From positions 49,152,796 to 49,216,795 of the forward strand of contig OX485807.1 in assembly GCA_950295325.1 (NCBI GenBank): a stretch of DNA of 64,000 nucleotides, in the 5' to 3' direction. Source of the stretch: Polytrichum commune (lineage: Eukaryota > Streptophyta > Polytrichopsida > Polytrichales > Polytrichaceae). Every line of letters starts with the position of its first letter. Position 1 is the stretch's first letter. Of this stretch, positions 39,341 to 53,200 are shown in pieces. The notes beneath the pieces are model-generated. The model was not told the DNA's origin. It made no database searches and saw nothing but the letters and a program-made list of their open reading frames with translations. Both the position numbers and the translations under genes were made by a program.

Positions 39341-42300
39341 ATGTCGGGTGGGCGAGCAAGAAGGAGCCTGCTCAGCAGCGTTTGGGGGCACCTGCGTAGC
39401 TTTGAATTCGAATGTACTACTCGCCAGCCTCCTCTTCATCATCGCCGCTTCTCTGGTCTCACAGATGCTAAGCATGCGCCCTCGCGCCCCTTCAGCTCGC
39501 TCGTCGGAAGGAGAGATGGCGGGGGTGTGCAAATTTGGGAGGCTAGGATGTACAGCAGGCTTCACCAGGGGTTTGTAACCTCCAACAAGAGTTTCACTCA
39601 GGTGTGTGTGAGGTCACGGTCACAGATTGCTTGCATAGTCTTTTTTGTACATCTCTGTTGAAGAAAATGGGTCTGAAAAATGAGTCGAGTTGATTGTGGG
39701 CGAAGACTTCAGAGACATTTGCGTAATTCTTTCATTATAATTTTGTGTAATCACTTCAGGTCGTGGCTGAGTGTATGTCTTTCGTGCTCATTAGCGATTG
39801 TTACACTGGAATGGTAGCAGCCATTGAGTTGGTTCCGGGTCATGCAAGTTTTAGGGTTGAGAGTTTTACGCATTGAGAAATTCAGCCACGAAAAGTCAAC
39901 AGATAAGTTGATTGTAAGCAAAGAATTCAGAGAAATTTGTGTAATTCTGTCATCAGATTGTCGTTTAATTGCTCCATGTCGATGGCCGGGTGGATGTGTT
40001 TCTTGCTCATTAGAGAGTGTTACACTGGCATGGAAGCAGCCAGTCAAGTGGTGGTGTTCTGGGACATGCATCGTTTTAGGGTTCAGGGTTTACGCGTTGA
40101 AGAAATGCATTGAATGTGCACTTTTTTGGATGATGATGAAATGCGTTGAGTCATTACTTGATACAGAGCAACAAACTGTGGGGGAGCCTGGCCTGAGAGT
40201 ATTTTCAGGGTCTTGTAGATCTATGTCGAAGACAATGGGCCTGAAAATTGCAGGCGATTTAATTTTAGGCAAAGAATTTAGAGAAAATTAAGTAATTCTC
40301 TTATCAAAATGCCGCTTAATGACTTCAGGTCGAGGCTGGGTTTATGTGTTACTTGCTCATTTGAGAGTGGCATGGAATCAACCAGTGAATTGGTGGTGTT
40401 CCACTACATACAAGGTTTTAGGGGTCTAAGCATGGAAGGGACACATGTAAATTGTGCCAATTCAAAGCTTGATACATGGCTACAAATTTGGGAGGCTCGA
40501 ATGTGTAGGGTCCAGCAGGGCTTTGTGAGGTCCAACTAGAGTTTGGCTCAGGTGTGTTCTGTGTGCACAGCCAGGATTCTTTGCAGAGTCTTTGTTGTAG
40601 ATTGTTGTTGAAGAAAATGGTCTGAAAATAGCAGGTGAGTTGATTGTAGCAAAGACTCAGCAGAAAATCACATGATATTCTCATTAAAACTCAGTTTAAT
40701 CGCTTAAAGTTTGGTATATGTATTTCCTGCTTGTTAGAGTGTCGCTGGCTCGGAAGCCAATGAATTGGTGGTGCTCCGGGATATGCAATTTTTAAGGCTT
40801 AGGGGTTTATGCATTTAAGGAGCACATTGAACTTGCACTGACTCAAAGATTGACACATGGCTACGAATTGAGGAGCTGGGGTTCATAGGGTCCAACAAGA
40901 GTTTGACTCAGATGTGTGTTGTGTGCACGGCCAGAGGATCTCTATAGGGTCTTTGTTGTTGATTTCTGTTGAAGAAAATGGGTCTGAGAAATGCAGGTGA
41001 GTTGATTGTAGGCAAGGAATTTAGACAGAATTGCACCAATTCTCATATGAAAATGTTGAATCACTTCAGGTTGTGGCTGTGTGTATGTATTTCCTGCTCC
41101 TTAGAAAGTGTCACAATGGCATGGAAGAAGCCAATAAATTGATGGTGTTCTGGTACACACAAGGTTTTAGGGTTTAGGGTTTTAAGCATTAAAGGAATGC
41201 AATGCATTTTGCACTTTTGGGGGAGATAATGTTATGTGTTGAATCAAAGCTTGAAACACATTGCCTTTAATTTTCTGTGGTGCAGGAATTTCGCATTTTC
41301 AATCGGAGGCTGACTACATCAGGATCAAGCCAGGGTGCCAAAGCAGGGGCAGGCAATGAAGCCATGTCAAAAGTTGCAGGGGAAAATGCAAAATCAGTCC
41401 GCACTGGTGTAAGTCATCTTGTCTCTTCTGCGAATCAGATCATATGCCTTTCTCCCCCATGTAATGCACTTGCCTTACAAAAGTGTTCATGACTAAAGTT
41501 ATCCTTCAATCCAACAGGACTTTTCGTCGGGAGTGAGTGCCCTATGATTTTCCATTGGTTGTTATCCATACACACAATGTCAATAATTTCTTTCCACTTG
41601 TGGTGCAGGTGCTGTTGGAATATGAATGAAGAGCAACCTATGTCGATTCATTGAGGGCCAAACTCATTTAGAATGAGTTTGACCCTAAATGAACCAATAT
41701 AGAATATTCTTTGTTTACACCTGCATGCACCAAAAACTTGCTGAACATGGAAGGTGTGATATGCATAACAACCAATGCCTGACCAAAAGTCATGTTGAAT
41801 TAGAGGATAACTCTTCTGTCGGCAAGATTTGTGAAGTGTAAAATCCCCTTATGGCAATCACCGGTCTGCAGTTCTACTCATGCTCCCCATTGTGTATTTG
41901 TTTGTTTCGATATTGGTGTTGGATAGTTGCAATTCTTGTCTCAAACGAAGATATAATTCTTGCTGTTGGAAGACAGCAACATCAATTATACTGCCTGTGC
42001 AGCAGAGGCAGTGGTTCATGTGGTTGGAAAACTGGCAGGGACTGCACTACACTAAACATCTGATTTAGTGCTGCATTAAAATTGGTGTGCCTTGTTAATT
42101 AGAGTGGTCCTTGTGACTTGTCATGTAGCATCAAGTGTCATGTGACACCCTCTCTAGTTGCCACCTAGTGATTATAAGACAATTAATGTGGGTCGACGAC
42201 GAACAGTGTGAGCTACACTAAATCAGATGATGAGTGTGGTGGTTAGGCTTGAAACCCTTTTGTGTAATTGCTCTTGTAAATGGTAGTCATGCACGAGGAA

Positions 42301-45300
42301 GTTGTTAGAAATGTGTTGCTTGATCTTCATCTGAATGACTGCTATTTCAGTGGGCCTGTGAAACTGATTAGTAATTTTCAATGTGTTGCAGCCAGTTTCT
42401 TGGATGAGCCTGGGACTCTTGATGGTTACAGGAGTGGGGCTAATACTATTGTGGGATTTGGAAAAGAAGCGACAGCTTGAAGGTAGAGCACTACACATGC
42501 CAGTAATGACTTGGGGTCACTGAGGTGCATTGCGAGGTGTCTATGATTTTATCAATTGAAAAGTGTCATTTGATGCAAAAAAAAGCGAACTAAAAATCTC
42601 TACATCATGTAATCACCAGGTTTTCTGACATTGACTAGATGACTCACTAGGTTCTCAGTTGATGGTTTCCCCTCGCATGTTTGTTTAGTGTACAAGATCT
42701 AGGTCAATTAAAGCATATTATTTGTGCAGCTCTCCGTTTAGAGAAAGGGGTAATTGCCAAGCAGGGCCCAGGAGTTGGAAAGGCGGCGATTGGGGGTCCT
42801 TTCAAGCTGTTGAATCAAGACGGGAAAGTAGTAACCGATCGTGATTTTCTTGGCAATTGGAATCTGCTCTACTTTGGCTTCACATATTGCCCTGACATAT
42901 GTCCTGATGAGCTTACAAAATTGGCTGCTGCAGTTGATAAAATTGGTTAGTTATATCTATTTCCTCCGATATTCTACCTATTATTGAACCTCCTGAAAGG
43001 GAATCAATCTTGAAGTCTCTCTCTCTTTTAGTTAAGGTTGCTGCTTGTTTCAACCTACTGCACAGGATTGAATGTGTATCTGTTATACAGTGAAGTCTCT
43101 CTCTTTCTTTTAATTAAGGTCGCTGCTTGTTTCAACTTACTGCACAGGATTGAATGTCTATCTGTTAGAGCATCCTCAGTCGGTCTAGGTAAAGCTCACT
43201 GCAAACCAAGACCTATCTTGCTTAAAATGCTCAAAATTTAGAGGGAGTGCACCAAATCTTGCTTAAAAATGGAAAGATCCTCCCACACTCCCTCCAAATT
43301 TCAAAAATTTGGAGGGAGTGTGGGAGGATCTTTCCATTTTTAAGCAAGATTTGGTGCACTCCCTCTAAATTTTGAAAATGTGGTGTTTTCAATGAGGGAT
43401 TTCACCTACGTCAAATTTTTACAATTCTTTTTTCTTGAGAAATATCTCACGTTTATTTAGGTGTGCTTCTAATGATGGTAATTTCAGTTTCTAATTTTAG
43501 GTCAGTCAAAAGATAGGTTTTGGTTTGCAGTGAGCTTTACCTAGACCGACTGAGGATGCTCTTATACAGTGTATGAAGTCTCCCTTTTTGTTCTGCAACC
43601 TTCCTGGTTCTGTAAACATCCAAGGTGTTAAAACTGACATTCTTGCAATACCCTTCTAGTGGAGGAAGAATGGCTGCTGAATTTGGAACTTGTCTTCTGC
43701 AGAAGCAAAGGAAGGATTGAAAGTTATTCCAGTGTTTATCTCCATTGATCCTGAACGAGACACTGTTGAGCAGATTCGAGAATATTTGAGAGGTAAGCTG
43801 ATTCATGCAGTCAAACCATTTGTGCAAGGCCAAACATGGGAAGGCACTGATGGTGCAGTGTTTTAGTTTATTTCTTTATTTCTTTATTTCTTTGTCCCCC
43901 TTTCCTGTTTGTGTGCTGGAAATTTTTTTGCAGCTTTGTGGTGAAGGTAAAAATCCTCCTCTGCATCCTGCTCATGTTGTAATGTAGACAAGCCTATTAC
44001 AGTTGCTTGCAGGTGGTTTGGCCTCCTCTTCTGAAGTGCCATAAAATTCAGGACAAAAAACCCGGTTGCTTAGCAAATATTGTGCAATACCATAAGAATA
44101 AGATTAAGGTAATTAACTCTCAAGTTGTGGCGATTTGTCAAAGCCCATATATGTGATCTTAAGTTGTTATATAGCGTGCCTAAAGTGGTTAGTATTGACT
44201 TTTAGGCTATCTCGAACAATAAGCTGTGGTATTAATCCTTAGAATAAGGGTGTGTTTGCATTAGGGTCCAGGTCCAAGAAACTTGGGGTCCAAACCAGCC
44301 CTTAATGGACCTTGCTTTCGGACTTAAGATTGGACCCAAGCTTGGGAATTGGTTGCTCAAATCTGGGAGGAGCATCTTCTTGAGTTGGGGAACAAAAAAC
44401 TTTGGCAGGAAAAGTGATGCCACATTAGCACCATTTCATTTTTCATACCTTAGACCTGGACCCAAGCATAAACTCCTTGGGTCCAATAGTTTTTGCCCTT
44501 GATCAATAGGATAGCTCGAGTCTGGACTTTGGTCTTGGACACTAGTGTAAACCCAATCCTTATAGAAGTGTTTGTTTTAGAAGATTATTGGACCATTTGC
44601 ACCCAAAAGTAGGTGTTTGAATAAGGCTGGTGATCGAATAAGATGTATCTACCTTACCTTCTGCACTTGTATGTAGCAAAAGAATGAGAGCATTAATTGA
44701 TGGTTTTCCTAATTGCAGAATATCACCCTAGATTTGTGGGGCTGACTGGCACAGTGGAGGACATTCGTCAAGTTGCACGTGAATACAGAGTCTATTACAT
44801 GAAGACAGAGGATGAAGGCACTGACTACCTTGTTGACCACTCCATTATCACGTACAATAACAACTCAATCTTGTGTATACTTGAGAATTTGCAACATCTA
44901 TCTCAGACTTATTTCTTGTATTGCATGATTTCTTCTCAAACATATCCACACGTCTTTTGGAATCCCTGAATATAAATCACTTGATGGTTGTAGTGTATCT
45001 CTAGATGTAGTGAGTCTTTTTCTTTTTGAACATAGCTGGTTGGGAGCTAATAAAATGGTATCTAATCCTTAAAGGTCTGAAAGGCTGTATTTGGGCCTGA
45101 AGATGCCATCCAGAGGGGTTTAACACTACTCATTGGCACTTTAACCTAAAATTGTCAAAAGTGACCCTATCTAAACTTAGCCCCTTCTCTATATGCCCTG
45201 TTTCAATTGGAGCTTACATATATGTAGTATGGATTATAAGGGGCATTTGAGCTCTTGTAATTGACCTAGATACCATGTATATCTAATCACTATTATCACA

Positions 45301-45713
45301 TATGACTCTATTTTTACGTCCTTTGTTTAATAGATCGTGTTAAGAATAGATCTATTACCGTTTTCACATAAAATATTATTTCAATACTTGGTTGGGGGTT
45401 CATACAAATCGTCATGTAGCTTGTATAAACACACCCCTGGTTAAGGAAGGTTTTTCATGTTCACAATGTTTCTTTCTTGTGGTAAGAATGAATCTTGCTG
45501 GTGGATGCAACTCACAAACTTCTCATATGGCTAAAAAGTTTCATCTTCAATGTTGTATAAGCAGGCACCTTACTTCACATTTTTTATGTTGGTTGCAGGT
45601 ACTTGATGGACCCTGATATGAATTTTGTCAAGTTTTTTGGGAAGAACTACGATGCAGACAATCTCGCAGATGGTGTAATCGCAGAGATAAAGAGCAGTAG
45701 TAAAGGAAAATAG
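39341..45713 (+). CDS. SCO1: SCO1-type mitochondrial copper chaperone for cytochrome c oxidase
   Basis: Delivers copper to the CuA site of COX2 during cytochrome oxidase assembly at the inner mitochondrial membrane. Seven coding exons: 39341-39601, 41286-41408, 42392-42482, 42730-42945, 43703-43792, 44719-44851, 45599-45713; all GT-AG, phases agree, 342 aa. The N-terminus is Arg/Ser-rich like a mitochondrial presequence. Exon 3 encodes the single membrane span (WMSLGLLMVTGVGLILLW) and KKRQLE. Exon 4 has GKAAIGGPF and the copper-binding FTYCPDICPDEL; exon 5 VIPVFISIDPERDTV; exon 6 REYRVYYMKTEDEGTDYLVD and the conserved His of DHS; exon 7 MNFVKFFGKNYDADNLADGV. Length and motif order fit plant SCO1/HCC1. 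The start Met is the first in frame after a GAGAGAG leader. Confidence 0.94.
39520..41230 (+). repeat. Degenerate tandem duplications filling SCO1 intron 1
   Basis: A unit beginning near CAGGTCGTGGCTGNGTGTATG and containing GCTCATTAGAGAGTGT, GGTGTTCTGG and AGGTTTTAGGGTT recurs at about 39760, 39978, 40328, 40705 and 41071 (spacing 218-377 bp). Some units also copy the end of exon 1 and its splice donor (AAATTTGGGAGGCTAGGATG...ACTCAGGTGTGT), at 40481-40560 and 40860-40920. Confidence 0.85.
43012..43164 (+). repeat. Tandem duplication of about 80 bp in SCO1 intron 4
   Basis: GAAGTCTCTCTCT then GCTGCTTGTTTCAAC and TACTGCACAGGATTGAATGT are present twice. The second copy is cut by the MITE at its TTATACAGTG. 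Confidence 0.85.
43168..43561. mobile_element. PIF/Harbinger (Tourist-like) MITE in SCO1 intron 4
   Basis: 394 bp with terminal inverted repeats of about 53 bp, starting GAGCATCCTCAGTCGGTCTA, and flanked by TTA on both sides (43165-43167 and 43562-43564), the target duplication typical of PIF/Harbinger. The interior 43225-43380 is a second, near-perfect inverted repeat (GGAGGGAGTGTGGGAGGATC arms). No ORF. It interrupts the local tandem duplicate, so it inserted after that duplication. Confidence 0.9.
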
Positions 45714-47269
45714 TCCTGACGATCCCTTATGGTGGGACGGATTGAGTTTGTAGTTGTTAGGACCAACAATAATCTTGAATACAGTTACGGGTGTTTTCCT
45801 TCATATTATTAGTTCTGTCATACACAGATCTCATTTCATTGCAGAAGGTTCTATATTTCAAATAAGAGCCCCTTTAGAAGAGAAGTACGAAGATTGAGTT
45901 ATTGAGGTCTGTGGCATTCATCAAAATCTCAAGATTGCCTCGTGTGTAATCCTGAAACAAAAATATTTTTAAGGTCATTGATTTTTACTGAGGGTAGCTC
46001 CAACATTTGCTTGCACATGCACTATTTGTTTCAGTAAAACATGCCATGTATGCTCAACATCCACAATGTGATGAGCCTTGAACCATCGACATTCCTGATT
46101 AAAAATATTTGGATGGGTTCAGACTCAGGATGTAAGTTAGAGGGGTTTTAAATGGTTGTTTTTTTCAACTAGCCCACTTCTCCTAGGATATGAAACATGT
46201 GCTTAGGAAGTAGTGAGCAAATCCAAACCGAGGCTGCAGGCACATTCCTCATGATTTTGGAGCTCAAATGAATATCTTATTCATTACCAAAGTGAAGATT
46301 CTTGTGATCATCAAATGATCATATAGGTCCCCAATTATGTTGACTTTTGAACCTATATAGCTATCATATTTTGAGCACACAATCCAATCTCTTTCAAAGA
46401 CATGTCTTTATGGTATTTGCTCTTGGAGTCACATCAAACCACATACCACTCAAGTATAGGGTTTAAAAAGAAAAGTGATTGAAAAAAAGATGTCTACCTT
46501 ACTTGTCATTAGTGTAAACCAATGTTGGATGTGTGCATGATATTTATACATAATATAAATTATTTTTTCAATGAACCTACTTGATAGTTATCGAATTGTA
46601 AAAGGAGTTACATAACGATATTTGATGGGAATTAGAAGATGAGGGAGTCCATACCATCTTAATATCATATTGCTACTAGGGTGATTTCACATGGGTATGA
46701 AAGTTCTTGGATGGTGTATAGATCCAAATGATATCAAACAAAAGTGTCTTTAAATACATGTGTCCTATGGCTATGCCAAAGTAAATTAAAAAATCTCATT
46801 ATATATACCGGAGTGGTATTGAAAAACAGGTGTAGACTGGCATATCATTTGACTACACTTATTTCTTCTAGCTCTACAAAACACATTCATGATCCAAACC
46901 TAAATAGTTATCACCATTTCCTGAATCCCTACAAAATGATGTCCTAATCTCACACTTAAGTGGATGTCACCAAAAGGACTTTAAAAACCATAATGTAGCC
47001 AAACATCGACTTCACAACATTTGACTGAGAATTATCTAAACTTCTTGATGTTCTTTGTTTTGAGGTTAAACAATTTATTCATGATTACTCCCTTTTTGTG
47101 TGAAAAGGATGAATAATGCTTGTGGCCGAGACTTTTGAACCTGCCTACCTAATAGAGGGTCCCAATGTGAGATGGGGTTTTTTTAAACGATCAAGATGAA
47201 CATACCATGAGATCAACATCAAATGACATACTGACAGATATGTACACGTATGCATGTGATCAATGTTTA
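45714..47269. other. Convergent intergenic region between SCO1 and NAT
   Basis: Contains both 3' ends. AATAATC/AATAAG-like signals near 45767 and 45861 could serve SCO1. A dispersed repeat copy lies at 46520-46770. No gene was seen. Confidence 0.5.
46520..46770. repeat. Dispersed repeat copy 1
   Basis: AACCAATGTTGGATGTGTGC, TGAACCTACTTGATAGTTAT, ATATTTGATGGGAATTAGAA and GATGAGGGAGTCCATACCAT recur in order at 49917-50180 and 50303-50570. No coding capacity; function and class unknown. Confidence 0.6.
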
Positions 47270-50200
47270 TTAAGTTGGAGGGAAGAACTTGTTGAGACCC
47301 ATGGGTAACTTATAGAACTCAAGGTTTCGAGGATCTGATCCAAAAGTCTTAAACTTATCCCACCAAAGTAATCCACGATCCTTGCGCGGTGCTTTGAGTG
47401 TGTTGTCAAGTGTAACTGCAATAAGTATCACAACTATTGCACTCGAGGAAAACATCACGTTCATAATATCATTGAACTGTCGACAACACCCAAGTACAAA
47501 AAACTCAATGAGAACGTCAACATGTGAGGTGGTGGCTTGCAAATGAATAGCAGACATTAGAGTTATCCTTAAAGTCTCTCAAAAATTTATGTTTTGGTAG
47601 GAAGTTTCGTCCCACTTTTGACAATTTATAATGTTTAACAAGTGTTCAAGTGGTGTCAGTACCCCCCAATTTTGGTGAAATGAAGTGGAGGCATAACTTG
47701 CCTTTGGCCAAAAGCTATAGCGATGAATTTCATGACAAACTTTTGAAGCGTCTAAAAGTGGTGCTCTTGAAAGTTTGACAAAGAATTCCATTTTCAATAT
47801 ACGTTTCTTGACCAATGTCAAGTTACACCTCCGCTTCACTTCACCAAAATTGGGGGTTCTGACACCACTTGAACGCTCATTTAAACATTGAATATTGTTA
47901 GTAATGTTGCGAAACTGCCTACCAAAAAACATGAATTTTATAGGACTTCAAGGATAATTGTATTGATGTATTCTTTTATGTAGACTATATACACTAACTT
48001 GGTTAGGATTTGGAGATAGATATTGGCGTTTAAATATTAGAAACTTAGGGTGGAATTGAAATTATAACATTGTTGTGGTGTGAAAAGACTTGTAGTACCC
48101 AATGTGCTCGGGAATGAGAAGGGCCATGACCAGCTGTTGTTGTGTATTCTTTGAAGTATTGTGGCACAGATAATGCCATAAATATTGAGAATCCAATGAC
48201 AAAAATATTTCTTGGCGAATTCATATTCGAGAATTGGAGGATAGATATTCCAATAGATCCTGTTGCAAGTGCATTAAGAGTTGCGTCAATTGGTGCAGTT
48301 AAAATAGAAAAAATGTGTAATAGTTTCATTGCGTAGGGAAGATATGAATTAGATGATGGGCAGATTCTCACCTAAGTAAGCAAATAGAATGCAAAATATT
48401 GCTCCCACCATTGGTAAAGGTATTGATGCGAAAATTCCACCAAATTTTCCTGTAGGAAAAAAGACAAAGGGATCAAACAAAGACTAAGGGTGTTTGAAAA
48501 CTAAACTACACCTTATTGAGCATGTTGAAATATAAAAATAAAGAGTACCACATCACCAAACTGTATTCACCATGAACATTACACTTGTCAATGAGAAACA
48601 GTACATGTCAAGCATTAATCATCTAAAGTTGAGACACTAGAGTGAACAAATATTCAAGCAGATTGTGGGTAAGAAAAATGTGTGGAAGGATTAATGACTC
48701 AGAGTAGAGGGGCATTGCTTACCAAGAAGAGAAAAGAAAATCATAAATCCAGCAGCAATTTGCACTACTCGTCGACTTCCAACCCTTGTTAATCCAATCA
48801 ATCCAATTGTTTCTCTGGTTTCAAAATTGCCAACCATCACATCTCCATGACGACTATTTGGACCTTGTTCTAAAGCAGCCAGCATCCATCCAAGCTGGGT
48901 GCCATTTTTTGCAAAGTCAAAGGAGCAAACAAGTCCAGTAATGTATAAAAATATTCAGGACGATTCACAACTTACGCTGAGATTGTTGATCCTGCTGCAG
49001 TTCCAAACATACCATCCAGCATTATGCCGATTCCCTGCCAGGAATTTTTAGCTTTGAATATCATGGATGCTTGCCTACAAATTTACATGAACTGCTACAC
49101 ACATGTTTTTGGATGCACATACTTAGGGCCACTTCGCACATGAGACTGGGTTCCCATGACCATTGCACTTCGAGCACTCATTGGTGGAAAAGGCGGAGCC
49201 GGTTCAAGTTTCTTCACACTACGCTTGAGGGACCAATGGAGTAAGTGATTGCAAGGTGGATGTAAAGTCTACATGGATTCCTACATGGCATCAAATGGAT
49301 CATGTTTCATGGTCACTTGGACTATTTTCAAAAACCACCTCTTGGAGGTAGGCCTAACTTAAAATTGGGAGACCATGACACTCTCAAATTTCACAACCAT
49401 TGATTTATTATATTTTATCATGTGTGAGAGCCCCACATGAAAAGAAATTCATTCAGATAGCATTTGGTTAAGGGCTTGGTCATATATGACTTCACACTAG
49501 ACTTGAGGGCATGTGACCACACTATGCGATTTTGGAAGTGTCTTGGGACGGCCTTTGGACACTTCATTTGGGCCCTCACAATTTCATGGTCACAACTCTT
49601 GGCTTGTGTGTGAAGTGGTCCTTAAACCTTAATACCTAACTACCGTAGGGTGCTGGTTGGTTTGCCACAAAATGATTTATTTTTAGAAGAAGATTGACAT
49701 GTGTCATATCCACATTGATCAAGACAATGGTCAATCCAACGTGGAAATTAGCTTTTGGCACTCAAAGTGTTGAACCATATAGCATTCTATGGAATCGTCA
49801 TTAACCATGGAAGGTGCCACAAAACAATTTTGGAAGTTTGATCATTAGATTGACACTAACTTAGCTCAACTTGAACCAATTTTCATAAGTTTCAACAAGT
49901 CCAATTTTTTTTCATATACTAATGTTGGACTGGTATATAGGTGAATGCAAGGTAATCAATACTCACTATCAATAATGGTATTAAAGAACCTACCCGACTA
50001 GTATCGAATTCTAACACCAATCAAATATAGATACTTGATGGGTACCACAAGATGAGAGAATCTTGGTATACCCAACTAATTACTTGGGTCACCACCATCT
50101 TGATATCATTAATACGATTTATACTAGGTATGAAGGTTTGTGCATGGTATATAGATCTGAATGGGTATCAAAACCAAAAATGACTTCATATTTTCTTATC

Positions 50201-53200
50201 CTACCCATATCAACAAAATTAATTTCTTCTATATGTGTGTGTGTGTGTGTGTGATTATTATAAATAAAAGATGACACCAATACAACACGGTTCATAACAA
50301 TGTTGGTTTGATATACATATGAATGCATGGTATCAATAATCAACATCAATACATGTATCACATCACAACCCCTAACCATGAGTATCAAAATTATAACAAC
50401 AGTCAAATATTGATATTTATGAGTATATATCATGGTGAGAGAATCTTTGTATACCCAAGTTATTATTTGGGTCAATACCATTCTAAACCATAATGATACT
50501 ACAATGTTTTGGCTTAGGTATGAAGATTCCCGAATGGTATATAGACCCGAATGATACCAAAGACAAAAACTTTGCCAAATACCCATATCCTAATGGTATA
50601 ATTATATGTGAAATCCACATTATAATACCCGAATGGTATCAGTTAAAAACGATACCAGACCAGCACTAGCTCATACCATGCCTTATTCAAAAGCGTAGAA
50701 AATTCTAGTGACTTGCAATTCTCAAATAACAAGGTGGAATCACAAGCTCACCTCCCAACCAATGCCACGACTTATTACATAGGGAGGAGGTGGTGTGGCC
50801 CCTGATAGACGTGATACTGCATAAAATTCCCCTGTGGACTGTACAAAAAAAGTAGAGTACATATCATAGAACAGAATTGTAATAGAGAATGTTTTTTAAA
50901 GTTATGGATGAAATTTGAGGCACCGACCATTATGAAAATTTGAGAATTTAAACCTAAATTATGTTCATACCAAACAACAATGTCTTGTGAAGTTTCATGT
51001 ATCACGTCAGATGCAGGTTATTAGGAATAACTTTAGATTGTCACCTCTATTAAAGTTGCTAGAGCTCCAGCCAATATGCCAAAAGTATGATCAGCTTCAA
51101 AGGTTGGAGATCCCCATTGCAAAGGCCAAGGTATTCTAATCCTGAATATGCGCATCTTTAGGCCTTGTGTCAAATTCTTCACATGCTTGATCAAAGTTTT
51201 AAAGGTGATTTCCATAATCTATCATTACATTTCACACATTGTATGTATGGACTCTCCATACAGTATTTCGCCCTAAATGTAAGAGACAAAGCAGGACACA
51301 GAGAATACTGATCATGAGACAATGTCTCATTTCCATATAAATAACAAATGTGTGATTTTTGGATATGATGACATTGTACATGAAGACGTGTACTTCTATG
51401 GGCAGACCTTATGATAGAAATAGTAAAAGTTAATAAAGTAGATGTGGACTTCATCTCCTGTTGTAGATACATTTTATTTGCATACATATTGGGTCACTTT
51501 AAGAAAATACACATCTAGCATATTTATTTGAGCATATTATTTTTCAAAATATGTTCAATGAAGGTTTCATCATTTTTCTCCTCCAAAAAATTTACAACTT
51601 GCATGTATTGACAACACAAAATTTACTCTCAGATCACTACAAGCCTATGGGTCTTGGGTAATTGTCTTGCGTCATTAGAAGATTGCCATAGGTGAAATTT
51701 ATAAATCTATTATAATGAAACATTTGCATATTTCTTTCACCAACACATGTTGATTGCCTAAAACTCATATGCTCATAGTGGATGCATTGTTATTTTATGA
51801 CCCAAAAAATTCCGTATTCACTTAAATCCTAGTTTAAACAAATAAAAAAGAAGTTAACAAAATATTCATGAATTGGGTGAGATGTGTTCAAATTCCACAA
51901 TTCCTTTTATTTAGTCTAATACCATGGATTGTAAGGTGTAGACAAATACCATGGAGATGATCCAATGATGTGAGCTCGATCTGTTCGACAATGCATTTTT
52001 CCCTTGAGAGTTGCATGTGCATATGCTCCACTCATTGTCAACAAATGAGCATATGACCAAGTAACAGCAATGCCAAGTATCACTGGAAACAACTCGAATA
52101 TGGGTTTATGTCGAATCTTGACATGTTTCAGATACTGTAGGTAGTACCTCACACATGCACAACAATTTAATGCCAGTCAGGAGATAGAATTGCTTCTTGA
52201 AAGGTCACAAAAAGCAAATTGAGTAATTTGCTACTAAAGCATGACAAACTAGATAGGGCTTAAACCTAGCCACCTTGGAAGTGGGTGTGAGCATTCAAAA
52301 CTATTCAAGTTTTGTGCTATTGAAGCAAGGATAGTGGTTCTACCTGAGAAAACATGATAATTATTAACACTTGCGGGATTCCTATTTCCACGCATTTCCC
52401 AACCTGCACAATTCAAATTGGAATAGTAAACATACTCTAATATGTTTAAGAATGAGTATATGTCAAAATAAACTTGTAAATATATTTTTAATTCATGCAC
52501 TTCCAAGGCAAGAGAAAAATATGGACATATCATACTATCCACAAAACCAAAATAATTGATAGAGTTTGCGTAAAGTCTTGGCATCAAACTCCCGTTGAAG
52601 CTCTCTTGAGGTTTAAATTATAATACTAAGAAAGTGGTGTTGGGCTATTAAAAACATGTTTTCTTAGCTTGTCCTACTAGGATGGGTGAGCCAAGCTGCC
52701 CTTGCATAAGTTGATACGGGATTTGAGGTGGCATGTCCCATGGGCATACCCTATCTTAGATCCTAAAATTATGTCATAATTTTACGAATGATTAGAGGAA
52801 GTCCTAAGAATTTCACCCAACTTTCGAAATAGACTCTAAACACGACAAGCTAACATGCTCTTGATAAGAAGTTCTCTAAAAAAAAAGGATCAAACCCATG
52901 GTTTCATCCCTCTTTGAGCTATGTTATATATGAATAACTCTACTGTGTGGGCAACTTACAGCAGGGAAGCCATATTCGTAAAGACCTAGTCCAGCAATGG
53001 CAATGATGGGAGCAATGACAATGGGACTTAGGAACCTGCATAAAGAATTTCACTTAGGCATTAGACGTGCAAATACATCCAATGTATGTTGAAATTGTGA
53101 AGCTTGCAAAAGACCAGTCTAATGTAATTGACCAGGTATTCCAGAGGGAGGACACACCTGATTAAAATTCCCCACAATCCACTGAATCCCAGCACAATAT

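Noticed and set aside
43225-43380. Strong hairpin as a transcription terminator
   Set aside because: It is the core of a TTA-flanked MITE inside an intron of a eukaryotic gene.
50119-50586. 155-codon minus-strand ORF
   Set aside because: It lies inside a NAT intron over the dispersed repeat and the TG microsatellite; composition is not protein-like.
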